DNA from: JABWCQ01 sp964530625
GTDB lineage: Bacteria > Electryoneota > RPQS01
DNA length: 43,495 nt
NCBI GenBank assembly: GCA_964530625.1
Contig: CAZHAK010000023.1
Location: forward strand, 1 to 43,495
Direction: 5' to 3'
This document shows, in pieces, positions 35,557 to 43,495 of the stretch (positions within the stretch are counted from its first letter, which is position 1; every line of letters starts with the position of its first letter). Both the position numbers and the translations under genes were made by a program. The notes below the pieces were generated by a model. That model made no database searches. It had not been told where the DNA came from and was given only the letters and a program-made list of their open reading frames with translations.

Positions 35557-37485
35557 ATGGAGCGCCGAGCTTTATTGCTTTTAGTGGTTGTTTGTTCTTT
35601 AGTTACACTTGCCTTAGCCAAACCGGCTAAGGATCGAGTGATGGGTCCGGTTGTGACGACCGGAAGTGAAATTGTGACCGCACCGTCCGTTCAGCGAGCG
35701 CCGGGGCGTACGCTGGATGATGAAGGCGGAACACCGAACTCGATTTACGAGATTGTGGGAACGACTTGGTACGACTATCAAACCAACGGGACGCACGGCA
35801 AGACGATTGCTCTGGATCCGCTTGGTAACGCACATATCGCCTGGACGAAGGGCGAGGCTGACGGCTCGGCGCAGCGTCATGTTTATTACAATTGCTGGTT
35901 TCCCGCTGCCGACAGCTTTTTTTCTCCCGGAGGCGAACGTGTGAACAGCGGCTCGCGAGCCGGTTTTTGCAACATCGGTGCGGCAGCGAACGGATTCGGT
36001 TTTCCTGCCTACCATGATGTGCCCGGCGGCAACGCCCATGCGGCGGCCTCGATAGACTTTTTGCCTGCGGCTGGCGCGTTCACGGGAATTGAGGTTCCTT
36101 ATCCCGCGAATGAGCCGATCATTATCTGGCCGCACATTGACATTGACCGTCACGGCACAATTCACATGGTCGCGACTGAAAACGCGGGCGCGGACGCTGA
36201 ATATTACGCGCGCGGAGTGCCAGAATACGAGCAGGGATTCGGCAGCAACATCAATTGGGTGCAGCCGTTTGACACTCCATGGGAATCGGCGACGTTTATC
36301 ACGATTGACGTCGCCTGTTCGAGGATTTCTGACCGCGTGGCCGTGGCTTGGATTGCCGAGCCGGTTGATCCGCCGGGATTTGTAGACGACGAAAACATCA
36401 TGCTGAAGATTTCCGACGACGGCGGCGTGACGTGGGGTGAGACCATTCCGGTGACAAATATCCCGGCTGTGGATACGACCTGCTTCCGGAACGGCGGCAG
36501 TTATGAAACGTGCGTCGGCGACACATTCCGCCCGTGGCTTGACCTGTCCCTGATTTTTGACGATAACGACAACGTGCACATCGCGTTTACCGGCCAAGCC
36601 TATTTTGCGATTGACGAGGAAGGAACCAACGGGCCGTTCGGATTTGTCTATGCGACGCTGTGGCATTGGGGCCAAGACCTCGAAGAGTTCAACTTGATTC
36701 AGCATGCCTATTTCGCGAATGATTCGGTGGCTTTGGGCGTGAACAATCTGATGTGTCACCGCCCGAGCTTGGCGATTGACACGACGACGGGTTATCTCTA
36801 TTGCTCATTCCAGCAGTTCGATCAGCATGCCTACAGCGATGCCGGATATCCGATGGGCGAGTTCTACATGAGTGTATCCACGGACAACGGGCATTCGTGG
36901 GCGGTTCCGACGAACGTCAGTAATACGCCCGGTATGCCTGCTCAACCGACGGGCAACGATCCAAGTGAACGCGACATCAATACCGCAAAGTACATCAGCG
37001 GCGGATACATACACACGCTGTACATGCACGACTATGCCGCAGGCAGCTCGGTTGCATCGAGCGGTCCGGAAGGTCCGACAAGTAACAATGACATGATCTA
37101 TATGATGATTCCGGTGGGCGATATTCCGACCGTGCCGCTGCAGGAAGTCTGGGCGTTTCGCGCGGACTCGACGGGATTCCCGTTCCCTGTATCCGCGGAT
37201 AATCCTCGCGAGGGATTGCCGAGGGAGTTTACGCTTCATCAGAACTATCCGAATCCCTTCAACCCCTCAACGAACATTCAGTTTGATTTGGTGCGCGCAG
37301 GGGAAGTTAGTTTAAAGGTGTTTGACGTGACGGGGCGTGAGGTGGCGACGCTTGTGGACGGCACGATGACTGCGGGCGCGCATGTTGTTTCGTTTGACGG
37401 CAACAGTTTGGCCAGCGGTGTGTATTTCTCACGGCTGGAGATGAACGGCATCAGCATGTCACGGAAGATGGTGCTTTTGAAGTAA
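35557..37485 (+). CDS. Sialidase-like (Asp-box) secreted protein with T9SS tail
   Basis: A 642-residue secreted protein. The signal peptide is MERRALLLLVVVCSLVTLALA. The main part is a propeller with Asp-box-like BNR turns (ISDDGGVTWGET, VSTDNGHSWAVPTNVSNTPG) and repeated strands such as HIAWTKGEADG, VHIAFTGQAYF and YLYCSFQQF. The last 90 residues are a T9SS sorting domain (NYPNPFNPSTNIQFDLVRAGE...LASGVYFSRLEMNGISMSRKMVLLK). AGG lies nine bases before the ATG. The arginine triad of true sialidases is not evident, so it may be a non-catalytic or different glycan-active propeller. Confidence 0.87.
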   Translation: MERRALLLLVVVCSLVTLALAKPAKDRVMGPVVTTGSEIVTAPSVQRAPGRTLDDEGGTPNSIYEIVGTTWYDYQTNGTHGKTIALDPLGNAHIAWTKGEADGSAQRHVYYNCWFPAADSFFSPGGERVNSGSRAGFCNIGAAANGFGFPAYHDVPGGNAHAAASIDFLPAAGAFTGIEVPYPANEPIIIWPHIDIDRHGTIHMVATENAGADAEYYARGVPEYEQGFGSNINWVQPFDTPWESATFITIDVACSRISDRVAVAWIAEPVDPPGFVDDENIMLKISDDGGVTWGETIPVTNIPAVDTTCFRNGGSYETCVGDTFRPWLDLSLIFDDNDNVHIAFTGQAYFAIDEEGTNGPFGFVYATLWHWGQDLEEFNLIQHAYFANDSVALGVNNLMCHRPSLAIDTTTGYLYCSFQQFDQHAYSDAGYPMGEFYMSVSTDNGHSWAVPTNVSNTPGMPAQPTGNDPSERDINTAKYISGGYIHTLYMHDYAAGSSVASSGPEGPTSNNDMIYMMIPVGDIPTVPLQEVWAFRADSTGFPFPVSADNPREGLPREFTLHQNYPNPFNPSTNIQFDLVRAGEVSLKVFDVTGREVATLVDGTMTAGAHVVSFDGNSLASGVYFSRLEMNGISMSRKMVLLK

Positions 37486-37539
37486 GTCAAAAGTCAGAAT
37501 AGGTATGAGGTAAGAATCCTGAACCCTTTGCCTTTGGAG

Positions 37540-37576
37540 TTTTACCCCCTTTGTCCCCCCAGAGGACTGGGGGGAA
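37540..37576. repeat. Palindromic intergenic repeat, inverted relative
   Basis: ACCCCCTTTGTCCCCCC and, after a short loop, GGGGGGAAA. It resembles the reverse complement of the palindrome plus GGGGGG tail found at 19228, 19578 and 19807. Confidence 0.45.
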
Positions 37577-37592
37577 ATAGAACTTAGTCACA

Positions 37593-37627
37593 CAAGCGCC
37601 TCCCGAATTGGGGGGCGCTTGTTTTTT
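37593..37627 (+). terminator. Rho-independent terminator
   Basis: CAAGCGCCTCCC pairs with GGGGGGCGCTTG (one G-U) and is followed by TTTTTTG. It ends the sialidase-like gene transcript about 110 bases after its stop. Confidence 0.85.
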
Positions 37628-37731
37628 GCGTGGTTTCGGTCTAACAAGCCTTTTCTGTTCAGGGCGGGTAAATGCGATTGCAGGTCTCGTAAACAAGGAG
37701 TACTTTCTGACATACACCCAAGGAGGGCATC

Positions 37732-38832
37732 ATGCTACGCTTATTGGCTTTCATCGTTTTTCTTCTTATCACTTTCGTCGGATGCAAGGAAGGTGATACG
37801 TTTGTAACCCATATCATTTCTCCTGAAGACTGGCAACCACCTATCGTCCAATGGATTACTCCACCTGACTCCGAGCTGCGCGGAACGGTCGGAATCGACA
37901 TTATGGTTTCGGATAGTTCTGCAATCGAAAGCGTTGTATTGTATGTGGACGGAATTGAACTTGGCTCGTTGGTCTTAATGCCGTATAGATTTGAGATAAT
38001 CACCGACTCCTTGGACGACGACCTCCACCTGCTTGAAGCCCGCGCGTGGGACGAACACGGTAACATGGGCGTCAGCACTATCCTGCGCGTTCGTGTCATG
38101 AACTCCTTCGCGCAAGGACCACGGCTGATCTGGGTGCCTGACGACTTCGAGCGAATACAAGATGCGATCAACGCAAGCACGGATTTTGATACGATTCGTG
38201 TTAGATCGGGTACATACTATGAAACGCTCAATACATTCGGTAAAGGAATCTTGCTGGAGTCGGAACACGGGCCGACGATGACGTTTATTGATGCAGGTCT
38301 TGGCAACAATGCAATTTACCTTCCTTCTGGAAGTGGAAGCGTTGGTATTCGGGGATTTCGGCTCAATGGGAGTGGCCATATTATTCGCGTTGACGGAGGG
38401 GTAATGGTTAAATTCGTTAACAATATGATCATTTCACCTGACGGCGAGGATTTTGTTATTACGGATTTTTGTGGAGGAGAATTCCGTAATAACTTTTTCT
38501 CCGGTACCGAATATGGTTTTCAAATCGGCTATTTCTTGGGGCAGGTGAGGAATAATGCCTTTGTAAATGTGAGTGGCGTAGCATTTTGGAACGCCGCGAT
38601 AGCTTTTAATCCAATTGAATACAGTTACAACATTTTCTGGAACAACGGCGCGAATTATAGAGAGGGAGAGCCAATCGGCGTCGGGGATATTTTTTCAGAT
38701 CCACTCATAGATATTGAGTTAGGAACTTTGTTTCCGTCTTCTCCGTGTCAAGATAGTGGCGACCCAACACTTCTCGACATTGATAGTTCTAGATCGGATA
38801 TTGGTCCTTTTGGAGGACCGGATGCATACTAA
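37732..38832 (+). CDS. Lipoprotein with Ig-like domain and beta-helix
   Basis: A 366-residue protein. The signal peptide ends with the lipobox-like FVGC (Cys18). Residues about 35-120 form an Ig-like domain (VQWITPPDSELRGTVGIDIMVSDSSAIESVVLYVDG...LEARAWDEHGN in outline), a module often seen in secreted FCB proteins. Then FERIQDAINASTDFDTIRVRSGTYYETL opens a right-handed beta-helix that runs to the C-terminus (YNIFWNNGANYREGEPIGVGDIFSDP, DIGPFGGPDAY). AAGGAGG lies five bases before the ATG. It lies 26 bases ahead of the fibre-like gene, so they are probably co-transcribed. Confidence 0.85.
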   Translation: MLRLLAFIVFLLITFVGCKEGDTFVTHIISPEDWQPPIVQWITPPDSELRGTVGIDIMVSDSSAIESVVLYVDGIELGSLVLMPYRFEIITDSLDDDLHLLEARAWDEHGNMGVSTILRVRVMNSFAQGPRLIWVPDDFERIQDAINASTDFDTIRVRSGTYYETLNTFGKGILLESEHGPTMTFIDAGLGNNAIYLPSGSGSVGIRGFRLNGSGHIIRVDGGVMVKFVNNMIISPDGEDFVITDFCGGEFRNNFFSGTEYGFQIGYFLGQVRNNAFVNVSGVAFWNAAIAFNPIEYSYNIFWNNGANYREGEPIGVGDIFSDPLIDIELGTLFPSSPCQDSGDPTLLDIDSSRSDIGPFGGPDAY

Positions 38833-38858
38833 CTAATTAGAAACGAAAGGGAAAGATC

Positions 38859-39683
38859 ATGGCATCATGGGGCAACAGCCAAAACTCGCAATTTCAGCAG
38901 GACATGGACTCTGCTGGCCAGAAACTCAAGGTTAACGGCAACTCAGGTGGAGGCACAAACTACCAAACAGAAATCTCGGACTCAAACATTGTTGGTAATG
39001 CTCTGAAAGTGGATGGCGAGCAGCACTTATGGCGAGGCGGCAATCTCATTGGCAGAATTAAGCCTAGTCCGGATGCGGGTGAGTTCCTTGGAATCTTGTC
39101 CATCAATCATGGAAATGGGGCTGGTCAACCGGCAGACCGGAGCATTATTATCGGGCAAGCAGAGTCGAATCCTCCAGGTGGCAACGTCTGCTGGATCAGA
39201 AGTCGGCTTGTTTCAGTTGGCGGCAACGGAACTGCCGATGAGTTTAATGACACATATCCTGTTGCGCTGAATGGACCGGTTTGTGTTGGCGGACTAAATG
39301 GCCTTCCCGGCGACGAAGTTGCAATGAAGACTGAAGGACTGATCATCTCGACAGGGCTGAAACTCCCCGCTGGCGAAGATGTCATGCAAATCGGCAAAAC
39401 AAACAGAACAGCCGGGAATCACACTACAATCAACATTGGTGAAGGAGCAGGTGCCGCATCAGGACGTGGCTCGCAAGTGAACATTCGCGGTGATTTGACG
39501 ATCCAACCCGGCGATGTGACAAATCCTGGCAACATGATTGTCCCCGGTCAGTTATCATGTGGTGGAAATTTTACTGCAGGTGCGGTGTCATACCTAAATG
39601 GTGCTGTTGATATTGGTGGCATCGCGCAAATTGACGGAAATCTCACGGTTGAACGGCGCAGCAGTCTGCAAACAGTACGCTAA
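38859..39683 (+). CDS. Repetitive fibre-like protein, 5' part (frameshifted)
   Basis: The first 274 codons of what appears to be one 443-codon gene. There is no signal peptide. It is rich in Gly, Asn and Thr, with short repeats such as LNG(N)..V and GNFTAGA, VNIRGDLTI, resembling trimeric fibre or tail-fibre-like proteins, but no named family is recognised. At codon 265 (nt 39651) the repeat GNLTV- runs into VERRSSLQTVR and a stop. Adding one G there gives GNLTVGTAQQSANSTLNGN, which matches GNFTVGTQQQPADTTLNGN 29 residues later. So either a one-base deletion has broken the gene or there is a sequence error. Confidence 0.75.
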   Translation: MASWGNSQNSQFQQDMDSAGQKLKVNGNSGGGTNYQTEISDSNIVGNALKVDGEQHLWRGGNLIGRIKPSPDAGEFLGILSINHGNGAGQPADRSIIIGQAESNPPGGNVCWIRSRLVSVGGNGTADEFNDTYPVALNGPVCVGGLNGLPGDEVAMKTEGLIISTGLKLPAGEDVMQIGKTNRTAGNHTTINIGEGAGAASGRGSQVNIRGDLTIQPGDVTNPGNMIVPGQLSCGGNFTAGAVSYLNGAVDIGGIAQIDGNLTVERRSSLQTVR

Positions 39684-39694
39684 ACGGTAACCTG

Positions 39695-40189
39695 TTGGTT
39701 AAGAACGATGCGACTTCAGAAGGAAATTTCACCGTCGGCACACAGCAACAGCCTGCTGATACCACGTTGAACGGTAATCTTGAAGTGCGCGATCAATTTA
39801 GTGTGATAGACAAATTGAAAGTGACTTCCAGCGAGATCAATTGCTCGCTGCCTGTGAACTGCGAGCAGGGCTTTCAAGTAAACAACAATACGACGCTCAT
39901 TAAAGATGTGACAATGGGCACGACGCAGGCTCCGATCCTTGCCACTGTTAACGGAGACGCCAATGTAAGCGGCAAACTGTCTGTGGACGGGCTTACAAGT
40001 CTGCAATCCGAGCTTAGCGTTCAAGACAAAGCTATATTCGTTGCGCGCACGTTTCACCAGAATGGCGTGGCCGTATCAAGTGCTGGACAGTCCTTCTGCG
40101 GCATGATCAAACAGAACAACCGCATCGAGTTCTTCCTCGATGGAACGCTCAGATTTTACGTTGACAGTACCGGCGGACACAACGCCTAA
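39695..40189 (+). CDS. Repetitive fibre-like protein, 3' part (frameshifted)
   Basis: A continuation of the preceding reading frame in another phase. The frame is open from 39653 and no credible start or ribosome site exists; the TTG at 39695 is only the first alternative start. It carries the second copy of the 29-residue repeat and then further beta-strand repeats (FQVNNNTTLIKDVTMGTTQAP, VSGKLSVDGLTSL). The C-terminal piece, with NRIEFFLDGTLRFYVDSTGG, looks like a fibre tip. It is followed by an inverted repeat and a strong terminator. Confidence 0.7.
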   Translation: MVKNDATSEGNFTVGTQQQPADTTLNGNLEVRDQFSVIDKLKVTSSEINCSLPVNCEQGFQVNNNTTLIKDVTMGTTQAPILATVNGDANVSGKLSVDGLTSLQSELSVQDKAIFVARTFHQNGVAVSSAGQSFCGMIKQNNRIEFFLDGTLRFYVDSTGGHNA

Positions 40190-40196
40190 GTAGGAG

Positions 40197-40230
40197 CCTT
40201 AAGAAACTGATCGTATGAACATTCTTAAGG
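40197..40230. repeat. 9-bp inverted repeat
   Basis: CCTTAAGAA and TTCTTAAGG flank 16 bases just after the fibre-like gene. It may be an extra hairpin ahead of the terminator. Confidence 0.55.
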
Positions 40231-40254
40231 GCGGCCACGATGCCGCCATTTTTT
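40230..40254 (+). terminator. Rho-independent terminator
   Basis: GGCGGC and GCCGCC pair around a six-base loop, followed by ATTTTTTA. It ends the lipoprotein/fibre-like transcript. Confidence 0.85.
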
Positions 40255-40280
40255 ATGCCCAAATTTTGCTGACATCTCCC

Positions 40281-40309
40281 TTGACACAAATGTTCAAATT
40301 CTGTATATT
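40281..40309 (+). promoter_or_regulatory. Strong sigma70-type promoter for hisC
   Basis: TTGACA, a 17-base spacer and TATATT. The transcript would have a leader of about 130 bases before the hisC ATG. I see no leader peptide with histidine codons and no clear attenuator. Confidence 0.75.
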
Positions 40310-40444
40310 AAAAACTGCCAGTCAAAATAGTGATGTATAAAGACACCCAAATTTGACTTGAGTAGATTTGTTTATAAAAAACTTCCGTTCCGTCAATTGT
40401 TAGCGTTTGACCAGAAAACAAGAGCTTAGCTAAGTCCCCAAATT

Positions 40445-41539
40445 ATGCCTTTAGTTCCTCCTTATATTGAAAAACTAGTTCCGTATTCGCCGGGACGATC
40501 TGCGGCGCAGATTCGTGAGTTGTACGGATGTGAGAAAATTGTCAAGCTTGCGTCTAACGAGAATCCGCTTGGATCTTCACCGACGGCGATTGCGCGGGCG
40601 AAAGAGTCGTTTGCGGACGTGCATCTTTATCCCGACGGCGGATTGACGCTGCGGAACAAGCTTGCGAAATTGTTTGAAGTGAGGCTCGATAACGTCGTGG
40701 TCGGATCCGGTTCGGAATCTATTTTGGCGAATATCATTCGCGCGTTTTTGTGCGATGACGAAGAAGTTTTGACCGCTCAAGGGACGTTTATCGGACTTTA
40801 TGTGCTGGCGCGCTCACGGGGCATAAAGCTTGTGACCGTGCCGCTCAAAAATTATGCGTTTGATCTTGAAGCGATCGCCGCCGCGATCACTCCGAAGACG
40901 AAAATCATTTATCTGGCGAATCCGAATAATCCGACGGGGACATATTTTTCGAAGACCGAGTTTGAAAAATTTATGTCGCAAGTGCCGTCTTCCGCTCTGG
41001 TTATTTTAGATGAAGCTTACTGTGAATACGCGCAGGAATTTTCTGATTATCCGGATTCGATGTCGTATCGAATGGACAATGTGATTACGCTGCGGACTTT
41101 TTCCAAGGTGTACGGACTGGCCGGGTTGCGGATCGGCTACGGTTTCGCGCATGAAGATTTGTGTATCAACGTGCTTAAGGTGAAACTACCGTTTGAGCCA
41201 TCCATGATTTCGGAGGCTGCCGGAGTGGGCGCGCTGGACGACCACGAGTTCTTGAAGCTGTCGCAGGAGGCGAATCGAAAGGAACGAAAAGAGCTTCCGA
41301 AGTTGTTTGACGAACTTGGACTATCGTGGGTGCCGACGGGCGCGAATTTCTTTTTGCTGCCGCAGGAAAGCGAAAGCGAGGCAATGAGAATCGCGACGGA
41401 ACTTGAACGGAGAGGTGTGATCGTAAGACCGCTTAGGCCGTTCATGCTGCCGCACTGCTTGCGAGTGACGATTGGAACACCGGAGCAGAACGAGATGTTT
41501 TCGGAAGCACTGCGAGCGGTTTGTTTGCAGAAGGCATGA
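40445..41539 (+). CDS. hisC: Histidinol-phosphate aminotransferase
   Basis: A 364-residue PLP enzyme that converts imidazole-acetol phosphate and glutamate to histidinol phosphate in histidine synthesis, and may also act on aromatic keto acids. Signatures are KLASNENPLGSSP, YPDGG, NPNNPTGT, VILDEAYCEY and TFSKVYGLAGLRIGYG with Lys221 as the Schiff-base lysine. The C-terminal RVTIGTPEQN matches the family. Length is standard. No other his gene lies nearby. The ribosome site is weak. Confidence 0.93.
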   Translation: MPLVPPYIEKLVPYSPGRSAAQIRELYGCEKIVKLASNENPLGSSPTAIARAKESFADVHLYPDGGLTLRNKLAKLFEVRLDNVVVGSGSESILANIIRAFLCDDEEVLTAQGTFIGLYVLARSRGIKLVTVPLKNYAFDLEAIAAAITPKTKIIYLANPNNPTGTYFSKTEFEKFMSQVPSSALVILDEAYCEYAQEFSDYPDSMSYRMDNVITLRTFSKVYGLAGLRIGYGFAHEDLCINVLKVKLPFEPSMISEAAGVGALDDHEFLKLSQEANRKERKELPKLFDELGLSWVPTGANFFLLPQESESEAMRIATELERRGVIVRPLRPFMLPHCLRVTIGTPEQNEMFSEALRAVCLQKA

Positions 41540-41560
41540 GCCACACAGATTGTAACAAAT

Positions 41561-41586
41561 AAAGCCCGCAGTGACGCGGGCTTTTT
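41561..41586. terminator. Bidirectional terminator
   Basis: AAAGCCCGC and GCGGGCTTT with a six-base loop and TTTT on the plus side, TTTATTTG on the minus side. It is shared by hisC and the convergent propeller gene. Confidence 0.85.
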
Positions 41587-41606
41587 CAATGTGGAAGCAA
41601 TTTGTG

Positions 41607-42623
41607 TTAGAAACCGGTTACTTCGGTGCGATAAATTTCACCTTCATGGACAAAGGCTACTTTGGTGCCGTTGCTGTTTAGGGCCGGTTCGTTGGGCCAG
41701 AACTGATTCAGCCCGAGGACAGAGCGAGCTTGGCCGACCTCCACGTCATAGACCACAAGCTCGGCATAATTCAGGTCGGACTTGTCGCGGACGATGACGA
41801 TTCGATTGGAGTCGCGGGACCAGCCCGGCCAGCGGCCCTCTCCCAGATTTATGACGTTGCCATCCGGAATGTGGATTAGGCGAACTTGCCGGATGGACTC
41901 GGCTTGTAGGACAGCGGCCACCCAGAGGCCGTCGGGCGAAATCTCGAAGCCCTCGACGGGTTCCTCCGATTTTGAGGCAAAAGTTATGACTCCTGAGGCA
42001 TTGCTGATTTCCAGTTTGCCTCGGTCAAGAGTGACTGAGTTGCTCCATTCGCTGCCGTCCAAGCTCACCAGTGGCTTGGTTAACGATTCGCGGATAAACA
42101 GCTTATTTTCAATGCGATATGGACCGAGAATGGCGGTGTTGTTGTGGCTCATCATCGTGGGGTCGTAGGAGTAATAGGAGCTTGAGACGACTCGGTCGGG
42201 AGCACCGGGAAGGGCACCGGCCAGCCGACGGAAGGCGATCCTTTCCTCTCCGGGGACAAAGGCGAAACGACGGCCAACGCCTTCAGTATTGACGACCCGG
42301 TATAAAGATTGCTTCGGCTTAATATCGTTTAGCTCAACGACATAGATTTCGTCACGGTCTAGAGTCGTGTAGGCGATAAAGCGGTCGTCGGGGCTCCAGA
42401 GGGGTGCTGAGCAGCCTCGGCCAACGAAATCGGCGACTTTTGTGGGAGCTGAAAAGGTAAGATTCGTAAAAACAAATATTAGTGATAGAGTGGCCAGCAC
42501 AGGTCGTCGTGGAGACGAAACACTGGGGCTAAGGGAGTGTGCGGATTCTCGCATGGGGGTCTGGAGGTTTTCAAGGGTTGAATTTCGTGGAACTTGCGGG
42601 GCCATTAGGGTTGACTGCTTCAC
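41607..42623 (-). CDS. TolB-like beta-propeller exported protein
   Basis: A 338-residue protein with a signal-like segment (RRPVLATLSLIFVFTNLTFSAP, split here as RRPVLATLSL and IFVFTNLTFSAP, about residues 39-60). The body is a propeller with PD40/WD40-like turns: APLWSPDDRFIAYTT, FAFVPGEERIAFRR, FEISPDGLWVAAV, WPGWSRDSNRIVIV, WPNEPALNSNGTKVAFV. This is the TolB/DPP-IV propeller pattern. The start is uncertain: GTG at 42623 or ATGs at 42605 and 42554, none with a good ribosome site. There are no other tol genes nearby, so a specific Tol-Pal role is not implied. Confidence 0.82.
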   Translation of the reverse strand: MKQSTLMAPQVPRNSTLENLQTPMRESAHSLSPSVSSPRRPVLATLSLIFVFTNLTFSAPTKVADFVGRGCSAPLWSPDDRFIAYTTLDRDEIYVVELNDIKPKQSLYRVVNTEGVGRRFAFVPGEERIAFRRLAGALPGAPDRVVSSSYYSYDPTMMSHNNTAILGPYRIENKLFIRESLTKPLVSLDGSEWSNSVTLDRGKLEISNASGVITFASKSEEPVEGFEISPDGLWVAAVLQAESIRQVRLIHIPDGNVINLGEGRWPGWSRDSNRIVIVRDKSDLNYAELVVYDVEVGQARSVLGLNQFWPNEPALNSNGTKVAFVHEGEIYRTEVTGF

Positions 42624-42758
42624 GAGAAATGGTTATCTTTCTAAGTCCTGCATGGAGTCGCTTCCATTCACGGCACTTTTGCTTTTGTTTAAATCAATAG
42701 AAGATAAACACCTGAACGAGGATTTGCAAGACATGGCGCGGAAATCCCTAAGCTCCGT

Positions 42759-42796
42759 CCCGTGGACGGCAAAGTTGCCTGTCCCGCGGGCTTTTT
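42759..42796 (+). promoter_or_regulatory. Terminator-like leader hairpin (possible attenuator)
   Basis: CCCG-GGAC-GGCAA pairs with TTGCC-GTCC-CGGG and runs into CTTTTTG on the plus strand, although no plus-strand gene lies upstream. It is 110 bases before the secreted-protein gene at 42906. An alternative stem, CCGTCC/GGACGG (42755-42760 with 42764-42769), excludes the terminator fold. It may be an attenuator or the end of a small RNA. Confidence 0.45.
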
Positions 42797-42905
42797 GTCC
42801 CTCAGTTAACGGACTTCAGACCCGTCTCGAATTCAATACCCCGCGGATGCCGAATGAGTTCCGCGCGTGTTCATCCCGTGAAAAGTCGTACCGAGTGGAG
42901 GTAAT

Positions 42906-43495
42906 ATGAAAAAGTTTAGATTTATGCTTTTCGCCGGATGCATTTTGCTGTTTTCCGGATTAGCGAATGCGCAGTTTAACGCGATTCTCTATTACGTTTG
43001 TGATCCTATTCCGTTGACGATCAACTGTGATGGAACGGGCGGGCCGATTCCGGACGGGGCTTCAGTCGAGATTTTTTGGGACGCGGACGACGACGGTCCT
43101 GATGCAGATGACCAGCAACCGGTGGTTGGCAACGGATTCGCCGAATGTAATTTTAACACATTCGCGATGAACGGGCTTGAGCTGTTCGGTTGTGAAGGTG
43201 GCTTTGGAACCGATCCGGCCTTTACGATCTCAACCAACACTCCGCAACCATCACGATATTGGCTTCGTATTTGTGTGCCGGGACAGGCGAGGCATTGGCG
43301 GACGAATTCATTTACGATTGCTGACGGATTGGCCGACTATGATTTCGATGGACTGTTTATTTGTGTTGAGGAAGCCTGTGGCGGCTGTCTGACTCCTCCG
43401 GGTGTGTCCGGTTTGACCGCAAGCTCGAACTCATGTGCAAACGTTACCTTAAATTGGAACCCATATCCTGCTGAGCCGGATGTAAATACTTTGCG
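42906..43495 (+). CDS. Secreted protein, N-terminal part (cut by window end)
   Basis: The frame is open to the last base (196 complete codons). AGTGGAGG lies four bases before the ATG. The signal peptide is MKKFRFMLFAGCILLFSGLANA. The mature part has a cysteine-rich beta-domain with acidic DADDDGPDADDQQP repeats and WLRICVPGQARHWRTNSFTI, then CGGCLTPPGVSGLTASSNSC. It continues VTLNWNPYP, the start of a fibronectin III-like domain. Many such FCB proteins end in a T9SS tail, but the end is outside the window. Function unknown. Confidence 0.85.
   Translation, partial: MKKFRFMLFAGCILLFSGLANAQFNAILYYVCDPIPLTINCDGTGGPIPDGASVEIFWDADDDGPDADDQQPVVGNGFAECNFNTFAMNGLELFGCEGGFGTDPAFTISTNTPQPSRYWLRICVPGQARHWRTNSFTIADGLADYDFDGLFICVEEACGGCLTPPGVSGLTASSNSCANVTLNWNPYPAEPDVNTL

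Noticed and set aside
42720..42800. c-di-GMP (GEMM) riboswitch
   Set aside because: GGCAAAG and TTGCC are present but the conserved GEMM core order is not.
1..43495. CRISPR array or further RNA genes
   Set aside because: No regularly spaced short repeats and no second tRNA-like T arm were seen on either strand; no rRNA segment was recognised.

Overview
The window looks like a scaffold of an uncultured bacterium of the FCB superphylum (Bacteroidota relatives such as candidate divisions near Zixibacteria, Marinimicrobia or KSB1). The basis is four large secreted proteins ending in a type IX secretion (T9SS) sorting domain, three of them with the NYPNPFNP/A motif, plus SBBP-repeat and parallel beta-helix surface proteins and a TonB receptor coupled to a DUF4249-like lipoprotein. 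A run of 100 N marks an assembly gap. The phylum itself cannot be fixed from this sequence.

Left part (1-11.7 kb, all minus strand): an unknown exported protein and a zinc-ribbon membrane protein lie downstream of an unusual unit. That unit is a 26-residue cationic amphipathic peptide gene followed by a pseudoknot-capable structured RNA ending in a U-tract. Next comes a two-gene operon: an 828-residue SBBP beta-propeller protein and a 2267-residue surface protein with a GH20-like N-terminus, beta-helices and a T9SS tail.

Central island (12.0-16.9 kb): a compact four-gene minus-strand operon encodes a complete prokaryotic ubiquitin-like conjugation pathway. In transcription order these are a 69-residue Ubl ending in Gly-Gly-Ile, an E2-like protein with HPHV...IC-WG and two C-terminal CCHC zinc knuckles, a JAMM/JAB isopeptidase, and a short ThiF-type E1. 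It is divergent from a large serine recombinase whose frame runs without a stop into the terminator and body of a tRNA-Glu(CTC) gene. This looks like a small mobile island with a ubiquitin-like cargo, possibly for phage defence, and is the most notable content of the window.

Right part (16.7-43.5 kb): housekeeping and envelope genes. They include nitronate monooxygenase, a NapH-like polyferredoxin, a class V aminotransferase, a 1626-residue triple-repeat beta-helix protein, an M32 carboxypeptidase, a dicarboxylate/amino-acid:cation symporter, a TonB receptor with its lipoprotein partner, a sialidase-like T9SS protein, a beta-helix lipoprotein, a frameshifted repetitive fibre-like gene, hisC, a TolB-like propeller protein and the start of another secreted protein. 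Intergenic DNA around 19-22 kb is filled with tandem and dispersed palindromic repeats, and the assembly gap falls exactly at a tandem-repeat junction.
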